From the NCBI GenBank assembly GCA_030616665.1, contig JAUWWX010000027.1:1-9266 (forward strand): a stretch of 9,266 nt of DNA. The letters run 5' to 3'. The notes under the pieces were generated by a model that worked only from the letters and a program-made list of their open reading frames with translations, was not told where the DNA came from and ran no database searches. Positions 1 to 6,929 of the stretch are shown piece after piece. The position numbers and the translations under genes are program-made. Origin of the DNA: an archaeon (GTDB taxonomy: Archaea; Iainarchaeota; Iainarchaeia; Iainarchaeales; GCA-2688035). The first letter of the stretch is position 1, and every line of letters begins with the position of its first letter.

Positions 1-1040
1 TTGACGTTTTGGAAAATCTTGCAATAGAGCGGGCAAAGAAGCTGTTTGATGCGCAACATGTGAATGTGCAGCCCTTGTCTGGCTCCCCTGCAAACATGGC
101 TGTCTATTACGCGATTATGGAGGTTGGCGACACTTTTATGGGCCTCAAGTTGACGGAAGGCGGCCACTTGACTCACGGGCATCCGGTGAATTTTTCCGGA
201 AAGCACTACAAATGCGTGCAATACGGCCTTGACAAGGAAACCGAGTTGTTGGATTACGATGCAATTGAAAAGCTTGCTAGGCAAGTAAAACCAAAGCTTA
301 TTTTGAGAGGCTATACCGCTTACCCAAGGGCAATTGACTTCAAGCGCTTTAGGGAAATCTGTGATTCAGTTGGGGCGTTCTGCATGGCAGACATTGCCCA
401 CATCGCTGGATTGTGTGCTGCTCACGTCCACGAAAACCCTGTGCCATACTTTGACGCGGTTACAACCACTACGCACAAGACTTTGAGGGGGCCCAGGGGT
501 GCAATGATTATGTGCAAAGAAGAATTTGCCGAGAAAATCGACAAGGCTGTTTTTCCCGGCCTGCAGGGCGGGCCCCACGACAACACAAATGCTGCCAAGG
601 CGGTTGCCTTCGGCGAAGCCCTGCTACCGGAATTCAATGACTACGCCAAGCAGATTGTAAAGAATGCCAAGGCGCTTGCCGGTTCTTTGATGGAAAAAGA
701 CCTGAGGCTTATAACAGGCGGAACAGACAACCACTTAATGCTTGTTGACGTGTTCAAAAGCAGGGGCATTACTGGGAAAGAGGCAGAGCATGCCTTGGAA
801 AAAGCCGGCATTTACTGCAACAAGAACACTATTCCCTTTGACCAAAGAACGCCCTGGGACCCAAGCGGAATAAGGATTGGAACCCCGGTTCTTACAACAA
901 GGGGAATGAAGGAAAGTGAAATGAGGGAGGTCGCTGGCTTCATTGCAAAGGCTTTGGACAGCAGCAAGGATGAGGCGAAGCTTGCAGTGATAAAGAAAAA
1001 CGTGGAGGAATTCTGCAAACAGTTTCCGTTCTACAGCTGA
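1..1040 (+). CDS. glyA: Serine hydroxymethyltransferase, 5' end cut by window edge
   Basis: This PLP enzyme interconverts serine plus THF with glycine plus 5,10-methylene-THF in the cytoplasm. The reading frame is open from base 3 and family-like sequence ([15 protein letters not shown]) begins at once, so the gene starts outside the window. The TTG at 9 is not a real start. By comparison with E. coli GlyA (about 417 residues), roughly 70 N-terminal residues are missing and 345 are visible. Motifs seen are [24 protein letters not shown], the PLP-binding TTTTHKT with its lysine at bases 477-479, [20 protein letters not shown] and [13 protein letters not shown]. All expected landmarks are present and in order, so the visible part looks functional. 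folD follows after 12 nt, and its ribosome binding site overlaps the glyA stop, so the two are probably co-transcribed. The identification is firm from family knowledge. Confidence 0.97.
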   Translation, partial: DVLENLAIERAKKLFDAQHVNVQPLSGSPANMAVYYAIMEVGDTFMGLKLTEGGHLTHGHPVNFSGKHYKCVQYGLDKETELLDYDAIEKLARQVKPKLILRGYTAYPRAIDFKRFREICDSVGAFCMADIAHIAGLCAAHVHENPVPYFDAVTTTTHKTLRGPRGAMIMCKEEFAEKIDKAVFPGLQGGPHDNTNAAKAVAFGEALLPEFNDYAKQIVKNAKALAGSLMEKDLRLITGGTDNHLMLVDVFKSRGITGKEAEHALEKAGIYCNKNTIPFDQRTPWDPSGIRIGTPVLTTRGMKESEMREVAGFIAKALDSSKDEAKLAVIKKNVEEFCKQFPFYS

Positions 1041-1044
1041 GGTG
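1039..1044 (+). promoter_or_regulatory. Ribosome binding site of folD (GAGGTG)
   Basis: GAGGTG matches the archaeal anti-Shine-Dalgarno sequence. It overlaps the glyA TGA stop and lies 8 nt before the TTG at 1053. No other start codon in the folD frame has such a site, so this supports the unusual TTG start. Confidence 0.7.
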
Positions 1045-1052
1045 TTGTTTTT

Positions 1053-1901
1053 TTGGGAGCAAAAATAATTGGCGGCGACAAAATTTCTGCAGCTATCCTT
1101 GAAAGGACAAAAAAGGATTGCGATGCCTTGAGGAAGAAGAATATAACGCCAAAGCTTGCTGTAATCCTGGTTGGCAGCAATAAAGCCTCTGAGTTGTACA
1201 TTGCGAAAAAGAGGGCTGCCTGCAGCGCCCTTGGCATTGAGTTCGACCTTTTCAGGTTCAAGCAATCCGTTGAAGAAAGCGAAATTGTGTCCCTTATAAA
1301 AGAGCTGAACTACAAGTTCGGCGTTCACGGAATTCTTGTGCAATTGCCCCTGCCACAAGGTTTTGACACTGCAAGGGTTATTGACAGCATTTCCCCCCTG
1401 AAGGACGTAGATGGCTTTACCTCCTTCAACCTTGGCTTGCTTTGCCACGGCAAAGAGGAAATTGTTTCATGCACTGCCAATGGCATACTGAAGCTGATTG
1501 AAAGCAGTGGCAAAAAGATTGAGGGAAGCAGAGTCTGCATTGTCAACCACAGCATTGTTGTTGGAAGGCCCCTTGCACAGTTGTTGCTGAACAGGAACGC
1601 CACTGTTACTGTCTGCAACCGCTTCACAAAAGACTTGGGTTCTGTCACGAAAGAAGCAGACATTCTTGTTACCGCGGTTGGAAAGCCCGGCCTTATAAAG
1701 CCTGAAATGGTCAAGCAAGGTGCCGTAGTGATTGACGCAGGCATTGCAAAAGCCGGGGAAAAAACAGTCGGGGATGTTGACTTTGCTGGCGTGAAAGAGG
1801 CAGCTTCCTTTATCACTCCTGTTCCGGGCGGTGTAGGGCCAATGACAGTTGCCTGCCTGATGCAGAACGTTGTAAAGCTTGCCTCGCTTCAGCGCAGGTA
1901 A
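1053..1901 (+). CDS. folD: Bifunctional methylene-THF dehydrogenase / methenyl-THF cyclohydrolase
   Basis: FolD oxidises 5,10-methylene-THF to 5,10-methenyl-THF with NAD(P)+ and hydrolyses that to 10-formyl-THF. It links the one-carbon units made by GlyA and the glycine cleavage system to formyl-THF. The protein has 282 residues, the usual length. The catalytic YxxxK is Y49-IAK-K53. GILVQLPLP (93-101) and KDVDGF (117-122) line the substrate site. The Rossmann region carries VNHSIVVGRP (164-173) in place of the more familiar GRS/GAS-N-IVGRP loop; similar NH-type loops occur in some homologues. PVPGGVGPMT (256-265) is the C-terminal signature. The start is TTG with a GAGGTG site 8 nt upstream. 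The last 13 nt overlap the convergent lplA gene. Cofactor preference (NAD or NADP) cannot be decided by eye. Confidence 0.96.
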   Translation: MGAKIIGGDKISAAILERTKKDCDALRKKNITPKLAVILVGSNKASELYIAKKRAACSALGIEFDLFRFKQSVEESEIVSLIKELNYKFGVHGILVQLPLPQGFDTARVIDSISPLKDVDGFTSFNLGLLCHGKEEIVSCTANGILKLIESSGKKIEGSRVCIVNHSIVVGRPLAQLLLNRNATVTVCNRFTKDLGSVTKEADILVTAVGKPGLIKPEMVKQGAVVIDAGIAKAGEKTVGDVDFAGVKEAASFITPVPGGVGPMTVACLMQNVVKLASLQRR

Positions 1902-2644
1902 TTCCAGCTGCTGCTTGCAAACCTTTCTTTTTCAATCTTTTCTGCAAGCGCCTTTTCTTCCAGTGCCAGGCTGCCTTTTTCAATCTCCGCTTTGAAGTTT
2001 TCAGCAAAGCCCTTCCTCACAGCATCCGCTACTTCACGGAAGTAGACCTCTCTGCCAGCTTCCTGCTCAACTGAGGTAACCCTTTGCTTCACGTTCTCAA
2101 TCATTTTGTCCTTCAACTTCTCATCCGGAACCTTCAGCACGCTGAACATTTTCTCAACATCGACCCTGATTAAGACTGTCCCATGCTGCAAAACAACGCC
2201 ATTCCTCCTTGTCTGCGCACTCCCGCTGATTTTCTTTCCGTTCACCACGATGTCGTTAAGCGGAACAAAGCTTGCGTTTAATCCCAGCTCCCCAAAGCCA
2301 AGCACAAGCGAGTTGCAAATCAATGCATAGCTTTCAAGGATGTTCTTTGGGACAATAGCGGAATCTTCAGTGCAGGTAAAGCTATAGGTCAGCTCTGCAT
2401 CGTGAAAGACCGCTCCCCCGCCAGTGATTCGCCTAACGATGTCAATGCCAAGTTGTTTGCATTTTGCCAAGTCAACCTCTTGTTCAAGCGACTGAAAGTA
2501 GCCTATTGAGACTGCGGCCGGCTTCCAGGCAAAAAATCGCAGGGTCGGCATCCCAAAGTGGGGGCATTCCCTCATGATTGCCTCGTCGATAGCCATGTTC
2601 TTTGCGGCAGGATTCTCACCGGTTTCAAGTAACCTGAATTTCAT
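1889..2644 (-). CDS. lplA: Lipoate-protein ligase A, catalytic subunit of a bipartite ligase
   Basis: This enzyme activates lipoate (or octanoate) with ATP and transfers it to a lysine of the acceptor, here presumably GcvH. At 251 residues it contains only the N-terminal catalytic domain of E. coli LplA, like the Thermoplasma acidophilum enzyme, which needs a separate LplB. Visible motifs are RRITGGGAVFHD (71-82, lipoyl-AMP binding loop), LNDIVVNGKKISGSAQ (129-144, with catalytic lysine probably K138), and LKVPDEKLKDK and SSSWN near the end, all resembling Thermoplasma LplA as I recall it. The ATG overlaps the lplB stop as ATGA, and GGTGAG lies 6 nt upstream (2651-2656), so the two subunits are probably translationally coupled. 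The 3' end overlaps folD on the other strand by 13 nt. An octanoyltransferase role is possible, but the adjacent LplB favours a ligase. Confidence 0.92.
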   Translation of the reverse strand: MKFRLLETGENPAAKNMAIDEAIMRECPHFGMPTLRFFAWKPAAVSIGYFQSLEQEVDLAKCKQLGIDIVRRITGGGAVFHDAELTYSFTCTEDSAIVPKNILESYALICNSLVLGFGELGLNASFVPLNDIVVNGKKISGSAQTRRNGVVLQHGTVLIRVDVEKMFSVLKVPDEKLKDKMIENVKQRVTSVEQEAGREVYFREVADAVRKGFAENFKAEIEKGSLALEEKALAEKIEKERFASSSWNYLR

Positions 2645-2925
2645 TTCTTGCTCACCGCCGCCATTATCGCTTTTGCCAAGTCAGCTGCCTTAAAGCCAAA
2701 TAGCTGAATGCTGTTCCCTTCAACAACCGAATCGATTTTTTCCATAAGGCTTTCTTCTTTCAGCTCTGCTCCCTGCAGGCCTTTCTCAATCAACTCTATT
2801 GCCTCTTCAGGATGCAGAAAGAAGTCTCCAAAAATCCTTATGCTGAGAATTTTTCCCTTCTCTGCTTCCAAAGCAATCTTTAGCAGCTTTCCACCCTCAA
2901 CCTTGTAAATTGCGCTACCTTTCAA
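2641..2925 (-). CDS. lplB: Lipoate-protein ligase accessory subunit (LplB-type C-terminal domain)
   Basis: This small protein corresponds to the C-terminal domain of lipoate ligase, encoded separately in Thermoplasma-type systems, where it is needed for adenylation of lipoate. Recognisable features are IYKVEGGKLLKI near the start, then IRIFGDFFLHPEEAIELIEKGL, typical of this domain. The frame is open further upstream to 3000, but that part lies inside lipA. The TTG at 2925 is preferred because GGTG (2932-2935) sits 6 nt before it and the 94-residue product matches the family length. GTG at 2934 (97 residues) is the main alternative. The gene overlaps the lipA 3' end by 11 nt and ends in an ATGA overlap with lplA. 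The identification is good; the exact start is less sure. Confidence 0.85.
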   Translation of the reverse strand: MKGSAIYKVEGGKLLKIALEAEKGKILSIRIFGDFFLHPEEAIELIEKGLQGAELKEESLMEKIDSVVEGNSIQLFGFKAADLAKAIMAAVSKK

Positions 2926-3760
2926 AGAAAGCACCTGCCCTGTAGCTGCTCCTAACAAGGGGTCCTGCCTCAACATGCTTGAATCCCTTCTGCAATGCAA
3001 TTCTCTTCAACTCAGCAAATTCTTCTGGAGTAAGAAACCTCTGCACTGGCAGGTTCCTCTTGCTTGGCTGCAAATACTGCCCAAGCGTGAGAAGGTCACA
3101 TTCTACTGCAAGCAGGTCGTCCATTGTATGCTCTACTTCCTTCCTGCGTTCACCCAAACCAAGCATGATACTACTCTTGGTAAAAATCATTTTATTCAAT
3201 TTCTTTGCATTCCGCAGCACATCCAAACTCTGTTCGTAAGAAGCCCTTCTGTCCCTAGCAATTGCCTGCAGCCTTTCAACTACCTCGATGTTGTGGCCAA
3301 TTACATCTGGCCTGGCTTCAATCACTTTTTGCAAGCACTCCGTGCTTCCTTGGAAGTCGGGAATAAGGGCTTCAACCCTTGCGCCTGCGGCTTTTACTGC
3401 TTTAATGCATTCCGCAAAATGCAGTGCGCCAAAATCTGGCAAGTCATCCCTGTCGACACTGGTTAGGACAACGTATCTCAAACCAAATCGCTTGACCGCA
3501 TCTGTAATCTTTTCAGGCTCTTTTTTATCGAGCGCCTCACCCTGTTTTGCGCTCTGCACTCCGCAGAAGTGGCAATTTCTTGTGCAGATCTTGCCAAGAA
3601 CAATGAAGGTTGCTGTCCCGCTATTCCAGCATTCCGCAATGTTTGGGCATTTTGCCTCTTCGCAGACAGTATGCAGGCTGCTTGCGTGCAGTTCATTCCT
3701 CACTTTTTTGAATTCTCTGCCAGAGGCAATTTTTACTTTTAGCCAACTTGGTTTAGGCAT
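2915..3760 (-). CDS. lipA: Lipoyl synthase (radical SAM)
   Basis: LipA inserts two sulfur atoms into the octanoyl chain bound to a carrier lysine, making the lipoyl group on GcvH. The 281-residue protein has both iron-sulfur cluster motifs: the auxiliary cluster CX4CX5C at C33, C38 and C44 (CEEAKCPNIAEC), and the radical SAM CX3CX2C at C59, C63 and C66 (CTRNCHFC). The C-terminal RSSY motif, which includes a serine ligand of the auxiliary cluster, is at 270-273. VLTSVDRDDLPDFGA, GHNIEVV, SSIMLGLGE and LGQYLQPS are further family signatures. It is somewhat shorter than E. coli LipA (321), mainly through a short N-terminus. The ATG is preceded by GGAGTGA (3768-3774) with a 7-nt spacer, a site that includes the gcvPB stop, so it is probably coupled to gcvPB. 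All key residues are present. Confidence 0.97.
   Translation of the reverse strand: MPKPSWLKVKIASGREFKKVRNELHASSLHTVCEEAKCPNIAECWNSGTATFIVLGKICTRNCHFCGVQSAKQGEALDKKEPEKITDAVKRFGLRYVVLTSVDRDDLPDFGALHFAECIKAVKAAGARVEALIPDFQGSTECLQKVIEARPDVIGHNIEVVERLQAIARDRRASYEQSLDVLRNAKKLNKMIFTKSSIMLGLGERRKEVEHTMDDLLAVECDLLTLGQYLQPSKRNLPVQRFLTPEEFAELKRIALQKGFKHVEAGPLVRSSYRAGAFFER
2932..2935 (-). promoter_or_regulatory. Probable ribosome binding site of lplB (GGTG)
   Basis: GGTG on the minus strand lies 6 nt before TTG 2925, inside the end of lipA. It favours TTG 2925 as the lplB start. If GTG 2934 were the start, these bases would lie within the coding sequence. Confidence 0.4.
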
Positions 3761-3767
3761 TTTGTTT

Positions 3768-5099
3768 TCACTCCTTCCATCTCAAATCAGGTTGTCTCGC
3801 TGCCTTGACTGCATCAAGGCGCCTTACAGGCATTGAATGGGGTGAGGTTTTCACCAGTTCAGGGTTTTCTGCAGCCTCCTCTTTGATCTTAACCATCGCG
3901 TCTGCAAACCTGTCCAGAGTTTCCTTGCTTTCCGTCTCAGTAGGCTCAATCATTATCGCGCCTTTTACAATCAATGGAAAGTAGACCATTGGCGGGTGAA
4001 ATCCATAATCAAGCAGCCTTTTCGCAATGTCGTTTGTTGTAACATTGTTTGGAAAGCCCTTGTCTGACAGAACGAATTCGTGCATGCAAACCCTGTCAAA
4101 TGGCAGGTGGTAATGCTTTCTAAGCCTTGAGAGGAGGTAGTTTGCGTTTAGGACAGCGTTTTCAGCCACCTGTTTCAAGCCATCTGACCCAATTGCCCTC
4201 AAGTAAGTAAAGGCCTTTACCATTACGCCAAAGTTTCCGTAAAACGAACGCATCTTTCCAATGCTGTTTTCTCCCCCAAATTCAAAGGCATATTTGTCGC
4301 CATTTTTTTCAACAAGCGGTAGTGGCAAAAATTGGACAAGCTTTTCAACCACGCCAACAGGGCCTGAACCAGGGCCTCCACCGCCATGAGGCGTTGAAAA
4401 GGTCTTGTGCAAATTGAGGTGCATTACGTCAATGCCCAAATCTTTTGGTTTGCAAATTCCCAACAAGGCATTCATGTTTGCTCCATCGCCGTAAACAAGG
4501 CCGCCTTTTTCGTGCACTATCCTGCAGACATCGGCTATGTTCTGGTCAAACAGGCCAAGCGTGTTTGGGTTCGTAATCATTATGCCAGCAACATTTTCAT
4601 CCATTTTTGCGCGCAGGTCCTCTAAATCGGTGTTTCCGCTGCTGTCTGACTTAACTTCAACCGCTTCAAAGCCGCACATTGAAACGCTTGCAGGATTTGT
4701 TCCATGAGCTAAATCCGGAACCAAGACCTTTGTCCTGCTCTCCCCTTTTTTCTTGAAATAGGCTTGGACAATCATCATCCCTGTTAGTTCACCGTGTGCG
4801 CCAGCGGCAGGCTGCAAGCTAAACCTAGCAAAACCGCATATCTCGCACAGCATTTTTTCCAGTTCATACATCAATCGCAGCGCTCCCTGCACACTTTGCA
4901 AAGGCTGAAGAGGATGCAGCAGGGAAAACCCTTCAAGCCTAGCCATTTCCTCGCAGACCTTTGGATTGTACTTCATCGTGCAGCTGCCAAGTGGATAGAA
5001 GCCGTTGTCAACGCCAAAGTTAAGCCTGCTTAAGCCTGTAAAATGCCTTATCACTAGTGGCTCGCTCAGATTCATTCCCTTCTCAAAGATTAGCTCCAC
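3768..5099 (-). CDS. gcvPB: Glycine dehydrogenase (decarboxylating) subunit 2, short N-terminus
   Basis: This is the PLP-binding subunit of the two-subunit P-protein, which decarboxylates glycine and loads the aminomethyl group onto lipoyl-GcvH. Landmarks are [14 protein letters not shown] (35-47), [11 protein letters not shown] (98-107), [10 protein letters not shown] (132-141), TNPNTLGLF (176-184), DGANMNA (205-211), [20 protein letters not shown] (227-246) with PLP lysine K232, [13 protein letters not shown], and [14 protein letters not shown]. The GTG start at 5099 has GGGTG 7 nt upstream (5107-5111) and overlaps gcvPA by 10 nt. The encoded ELIFEK matches the usual family N-terminus, but the following 35 or so residues (the GRRG-containing stretch found in Thermus GcvPB) are absent, so the protein has 443 residues instead of about 475. 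ATG 5075 is an alternative start with a poorer site. Confidence 0.96.
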   Translation of the reverse strand: MELIFEKGMNLSEPLVIRHFTGLSRLNFGVDNGFYPLGSCTMKYNPKVCEEMARLEGFSLLHPLQPLQSVQGALRLMYELEKMLCEICGFARFSLQPAAGAHGELTGMMIVQAYFKKKGESRTKVLVPDLAHGTNPASVSMCGFEAVEVKSDSSGNTDLEDLRAKMDENVAGIMITNPNTLGLFDQNIADVCRIVHEKGGLVYGDGANMNALLGICKPKDLGIDVMHLNLHKTFSTPHGGGGPGSGPVGVVEKLVQFLPLPLVEKNGDKYAFEFGGENSIGKMRSFYGNFGVMVKAFTYLRAIGSDGLKQVAENAVLNANYLLSRLRKHYHLPFDRVCMHEFVLSDKGFPNNVTTNDIAKRLLDYGFHPPMVYFPLIVKGAIMIEPTETESKETLDRFADAMVKIKEEAAENPELVKTSPHSMPVRRLDAVKAARQPDLRWKE

Positions 5100-6412
5100 A
5101 GCAAAACACCCAATTGTTCAGCCAGCTTATCAATATCTTCCCTGTCATTCATTTCCGTTGCAGCTACGAGGACGCAGTCTTTCAATTCAGGAAACCGTTC
5201 TTCAAGGGAGAGGCCAAAAACAATTCCTTTACTAAGCAGCTTTTGCTGCAATTCCTTTGCATCTTTTCTCTTCACAACGAATTCGTTGAAGAAATTCTTT
5301 CCAAAGGGAAACTCAAAACCGGCTTTCTCAAGTTTGCTTGCTAGGTATTCTGCATTTTCATGGTTTTCTTTCGCAATATCCTTCAATCCCTTCTCGCCAA
5401 CTGTCGCAAGGTAAACCGTTGAAGCCAGGGCACACAAAGCCTGGTTGCTGCAGATGTTGCTGCTTGCCCTTTCTCTCCTAATGTGCTGCTCCCTTGCCTG
5501 CAATGTCAAAACAAAACCCTCTTTTCCGGATGCATCAACCGTCTTGCCAACCAACCTTCCAGGCAACTGCCTCATAAACTGCTGCCTGCATGCAACCACG
5601 CCGGCAGAGGGGCCGCCGAAGTTCATGCTATTGCCAAAACTCTGCACGTCAGCAGCAACAATGTCAACATTTGCTTCGGCAAGCTTTGGGAGAAAGGCAA
5701 GCGACAAGGCTTCGGCAACAGCCACGACCAACAAACTACCTCTTTCATGCACTTTCTTTTCAATTTCATGCAGCTTTTCAATGCAACCAAAGAAATTTGG
5801 CTGCTGCACTATAAAGCAGGCAGTTTCTTCGCCGATTTCATTTTGCAATTCATCCACTTCAATTTCCTTCAACTGCAAGCCATTTGCTTTAGCATAGGTT
5901 CCCACAACAGCCTTGTACTCCGGGTTCAAGCCCTTTGCAACCAAGACCTTTTTCCTTCCGCTGCTGTTCTTCGCCATAATCATTGCCTCCGCTGTTGCAC
6001 TCGCGCCATCGTACATGCTCGCATTAGCCAAGTCCATGCCTGTGAGCAAACAGATGTAGGTTTGCCATTCGTATATCGCCTGCAGCATTCCCTGGCTTAT
6101 CTCTGCCTGGTAGGGTGTGTAAGCAGTATAGAACTCGCTTCTCCCCAAAATTGCCGGAACTGTAGCAGGAATGAAGTGATTGTAGCAGCCCCCGCCCAAA
6201 AACATGCTTAGCTGCTTTGCACTCTTGTTTAGTGCTGCAATTGACTCAATTTCCCTTCTAAGCTGCATTTCACCCAAGGCCTTTGTAATAGACAATTGCT
6301 TTTCAAGCAAAACATCCTTCGGTATGTCCACAAACAGCTCGCTTGCTGCCTTAATGCCAAGCGCCTTCAGCATCTCCTCCCTATCCCTTTCATTGCATGG
6401 CGTAAACCTCAT
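5090..6412 (-). CDS. gcvPA: Glycine dehydrogenase (decarboxylating) subunit 1
   Basis: This is the partner subunit of the heteromeric P-protein. It has the PLP-enzyme fold but lacks the PLP lysine. The 440-residue length is normal. The N-terminus [19 protein letters not shown] is typical of the family. Further motifs are [13 protein letters not shown] (71-83), [20 protein letters not shown] (98-117), [11 protein letters not shown] (133-143), VQQPNFFG (202-209), [10 protein letters not shown] (262-271), [11 protein letters not shown] (283-293) and [20 protein letters not shown] (307-326). The ATG at 6412 follows a GGGGG stretch (6420-6424), a weak ribosome site at best. A TATA-like AAATAAATTT 26-35 nt upstream suggests its own, perhaps leaderless, promoter inside a tandem repeat. 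Its 3' end overlaps gcvPB by 10 nt. Confidence 0.97.
   Translation of the reverse strand: MRFTPCNERDREEMLKALGIKAASELFVDIPKDVLLEKQLSITKALGEMQLRREIESIAALNKSAKQLSMFLGGGCYNHFIPATVPAILGRSEFYTAYTPYQAEISQGMLQAIYEWQTYICLLTGMDLANASMYDGASATAEAMIMAKNSSGRKKVLVAKGLNPEYKAVVGTYAKANGLQLKEIEVDELQNEIGEETACFIVQQPNFFGCIEKLHEIEKKVHERGSLLVVAVAEALSLAFLPKLAEANVDIVAADVQSFGNSMNFGGPSAGVVACRQQFMRQLPGRLVGKTVDASGKEGFVLTLQAREQHIRRERASSNICSNQALCALASTVYLATVGEKGLKDIAKENHENAEYLASKLEKAGFEFPFGKNFFNEFVVKRKDAKELQQKLLSKGIVFGLSLEERFPELKDCVLVAATEMNDREDIDKLAEQLGVLLWS
5107..5111 (-). promoter_or_regulatory. Ribosome binding site of gcvPB (GGGTG)
   Basis: GGGTG lies 7 nt before GTG 5099, inside the end of gcvPA. It decides for the GTG start over the downstream ATG at 5075, and suggests coupled translation of the two P-protein subunits. 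Confidence 0.5.
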
Positions 6413-6437
6413 GGCAAAGCCCCCAAACTCAAAGCAA

Positions 6438-6447
6438 AAATTTATTT
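6438..6447 (-). promoter_or_regulatory. Putative TATA box for gcvPA
   Basis: The minus strand reads AAATAAATTT, 26-35 nt upstream of the gcvPA ATG, the distance expected for an archaeal TATA box with a leaderless or very short-leader transcript. The element lies in repeat copy 1, and similar elements recur in copies 2 and 3. Confidence 0.4.
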
Positions 6448-6478
6448 CCTTTCCTTTCCCTCGAGCTCCCGGCTCAAA

Positions 6479-6489
6479 GCAAAAAATTT
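6479..6489 (-). terminator. Possible T-tract terminator after gcvH
   Basis: In the transcript direction this is AAATTTTTTGC, a run of six T about 45 nt past the gcvH stop, inside repeat copy 2. Archaeal transcription often ends at such T-runs without a strong hairpin. A shorter T-run recurs in copy 1. Confidence 0.25.
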
Positions 6490-6532
6490 ATTTCTTCCCT
6501 TTTTTCTTGAGCCCCTAACTTAAGGCGAGAAT

Positions 6533-6925
6533 TTATTTCCTCTCCTCTTCCTCGACAAACGCATCATACTGCTTGCTGTCCATCAAAGCGTGCAATTCTT
6601 TTTCATCCGCCAACTTGATTTTTGCAATCCAGCCCCTGCCAAACGGCTCCTTGTTAACCAACTCAGGCGTTGACAGCAGTTCAGTGTTCACCTCAACGAC
6701 TTCGCCGCTTACAGGCGCAAAGATATCGCTCACATTTTTAACGCTTTCCAGAACACACATTGGCTTTTCCCGCTCAACCTTTGTCCCAAGCTTGGGCAGT
6801 TCAACGAAGACAATGTCTGTCAAGGCCTTTTGGGCATAGTCTGTTACCCCAACAGTTACTGTATTTCCTTCAACCTTGCACCATTCATGCTGTTTTGTGT
6901 ATTTTCTGTCATCAGGGTTTGCCAT
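6533..6925 (-). CDS. gcvH: Glycine cleavage system H protein
   Basis: GcvH is the lipoylated shuttle protein that carries the aminomethyl group from the P-protein to GcvT. The 130-residue product starting MANPDDRKYTKQHEW has the family length. VLESVKNVSDIFAPVSGEVV contains the lipoylation lysine K63 in the usual ESVK context, and GVTDYAQKALTDIVFVELP and GWIAKIKL are further signatures. The frame is open to 6964, but the ATG at 6925 is chosen because AGGAGAGGTGA lies 8 nt before it and family similarity begins there. It starts 4 nt after the gcvT stop, so the two are co-transcribed. The C-terminal EEEERK and stop codon fall in the third copy of a tandem repeat. It is the likely substrate of LplA/LplB and LipA in the same cluster. 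Confidence 0.97.
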   Translation of the reverse strand: MANPDDRKYTKQHEWCKVEGNTVTVGVTDYAQKALTDIVFVELPKLGTKVEREKPMCVLESVKNVSDIFAPVSGEVVEVNTELLSTPELVNKEPFGRGWIAKIKLADEKELHALMDSKQYDAFVEEEERK

Positions 6926-6929
6926 GCTC

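Larger units (their letters stand above)
6428..6556. repeat. Threefold tandem repeat, 45-46-bp period, gcvH/gcvPA gap
   Basis: Three imperfect direct copies start near 6428, 6473 and 6519. On the plus strand each begins CTCAAAGC or CTTAAGGC, then A-rich bases, TTTATTTC (at 6441, 6487 and 6532), a pyrimidine-rich stretch of about 20 nt, and TCGAG/TTGAG/TCGAC. Copy 3 runs into the last codons and stop of gcvH. Read on the minus strand, copies 1 and 2 resemble worn duplicates of that gcvH end (ERK-stop and GKK-stop in place of ERK-stop). The 120-bp gap contains nothing else coding. Possible roles are duplicated promoter elements for gcvPA, T-rich terminators for gcvT-gcvH, or a neutral duplication. 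Confidence 0.85.

Noticed and set aside
735..1448. Long minus-strand reading frame (237 codons) opposite glyA/folD
   Set aside because: It is antisense to two clear enzyme genes, resembles no family, and would span the glyA-folD junction.
2935..3000. N-terminal extension of LplB from TTG 3000
   Set aside because: It would overlap lipA by about 86 nt and lacks family similarity; the domain begins near IYKVEGGKLL.
5483..6211. Long plus-strand reading frame (242 codons) opposite gcvPA
   Set aside because: It lies wholly antisense to a well-conserved gcvPA, is rich in Cys/His/Leu as expected of a shadow frame, and has no ribosome site I can see.
6461..6525. Hairpins at repeat junctions (CTTGAG/CTTAAG and GAGC/GCTC)
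   Set aside because: Stems are only 4-6 bp and are not placed before a T-tract in the transcript direction, so they are not supported as terminators.
6428..6556. CRISPR-like array
   Set aside because: The three copies are contiguous with no unique spacers of constant length, are imperfect, and run into a coding end.
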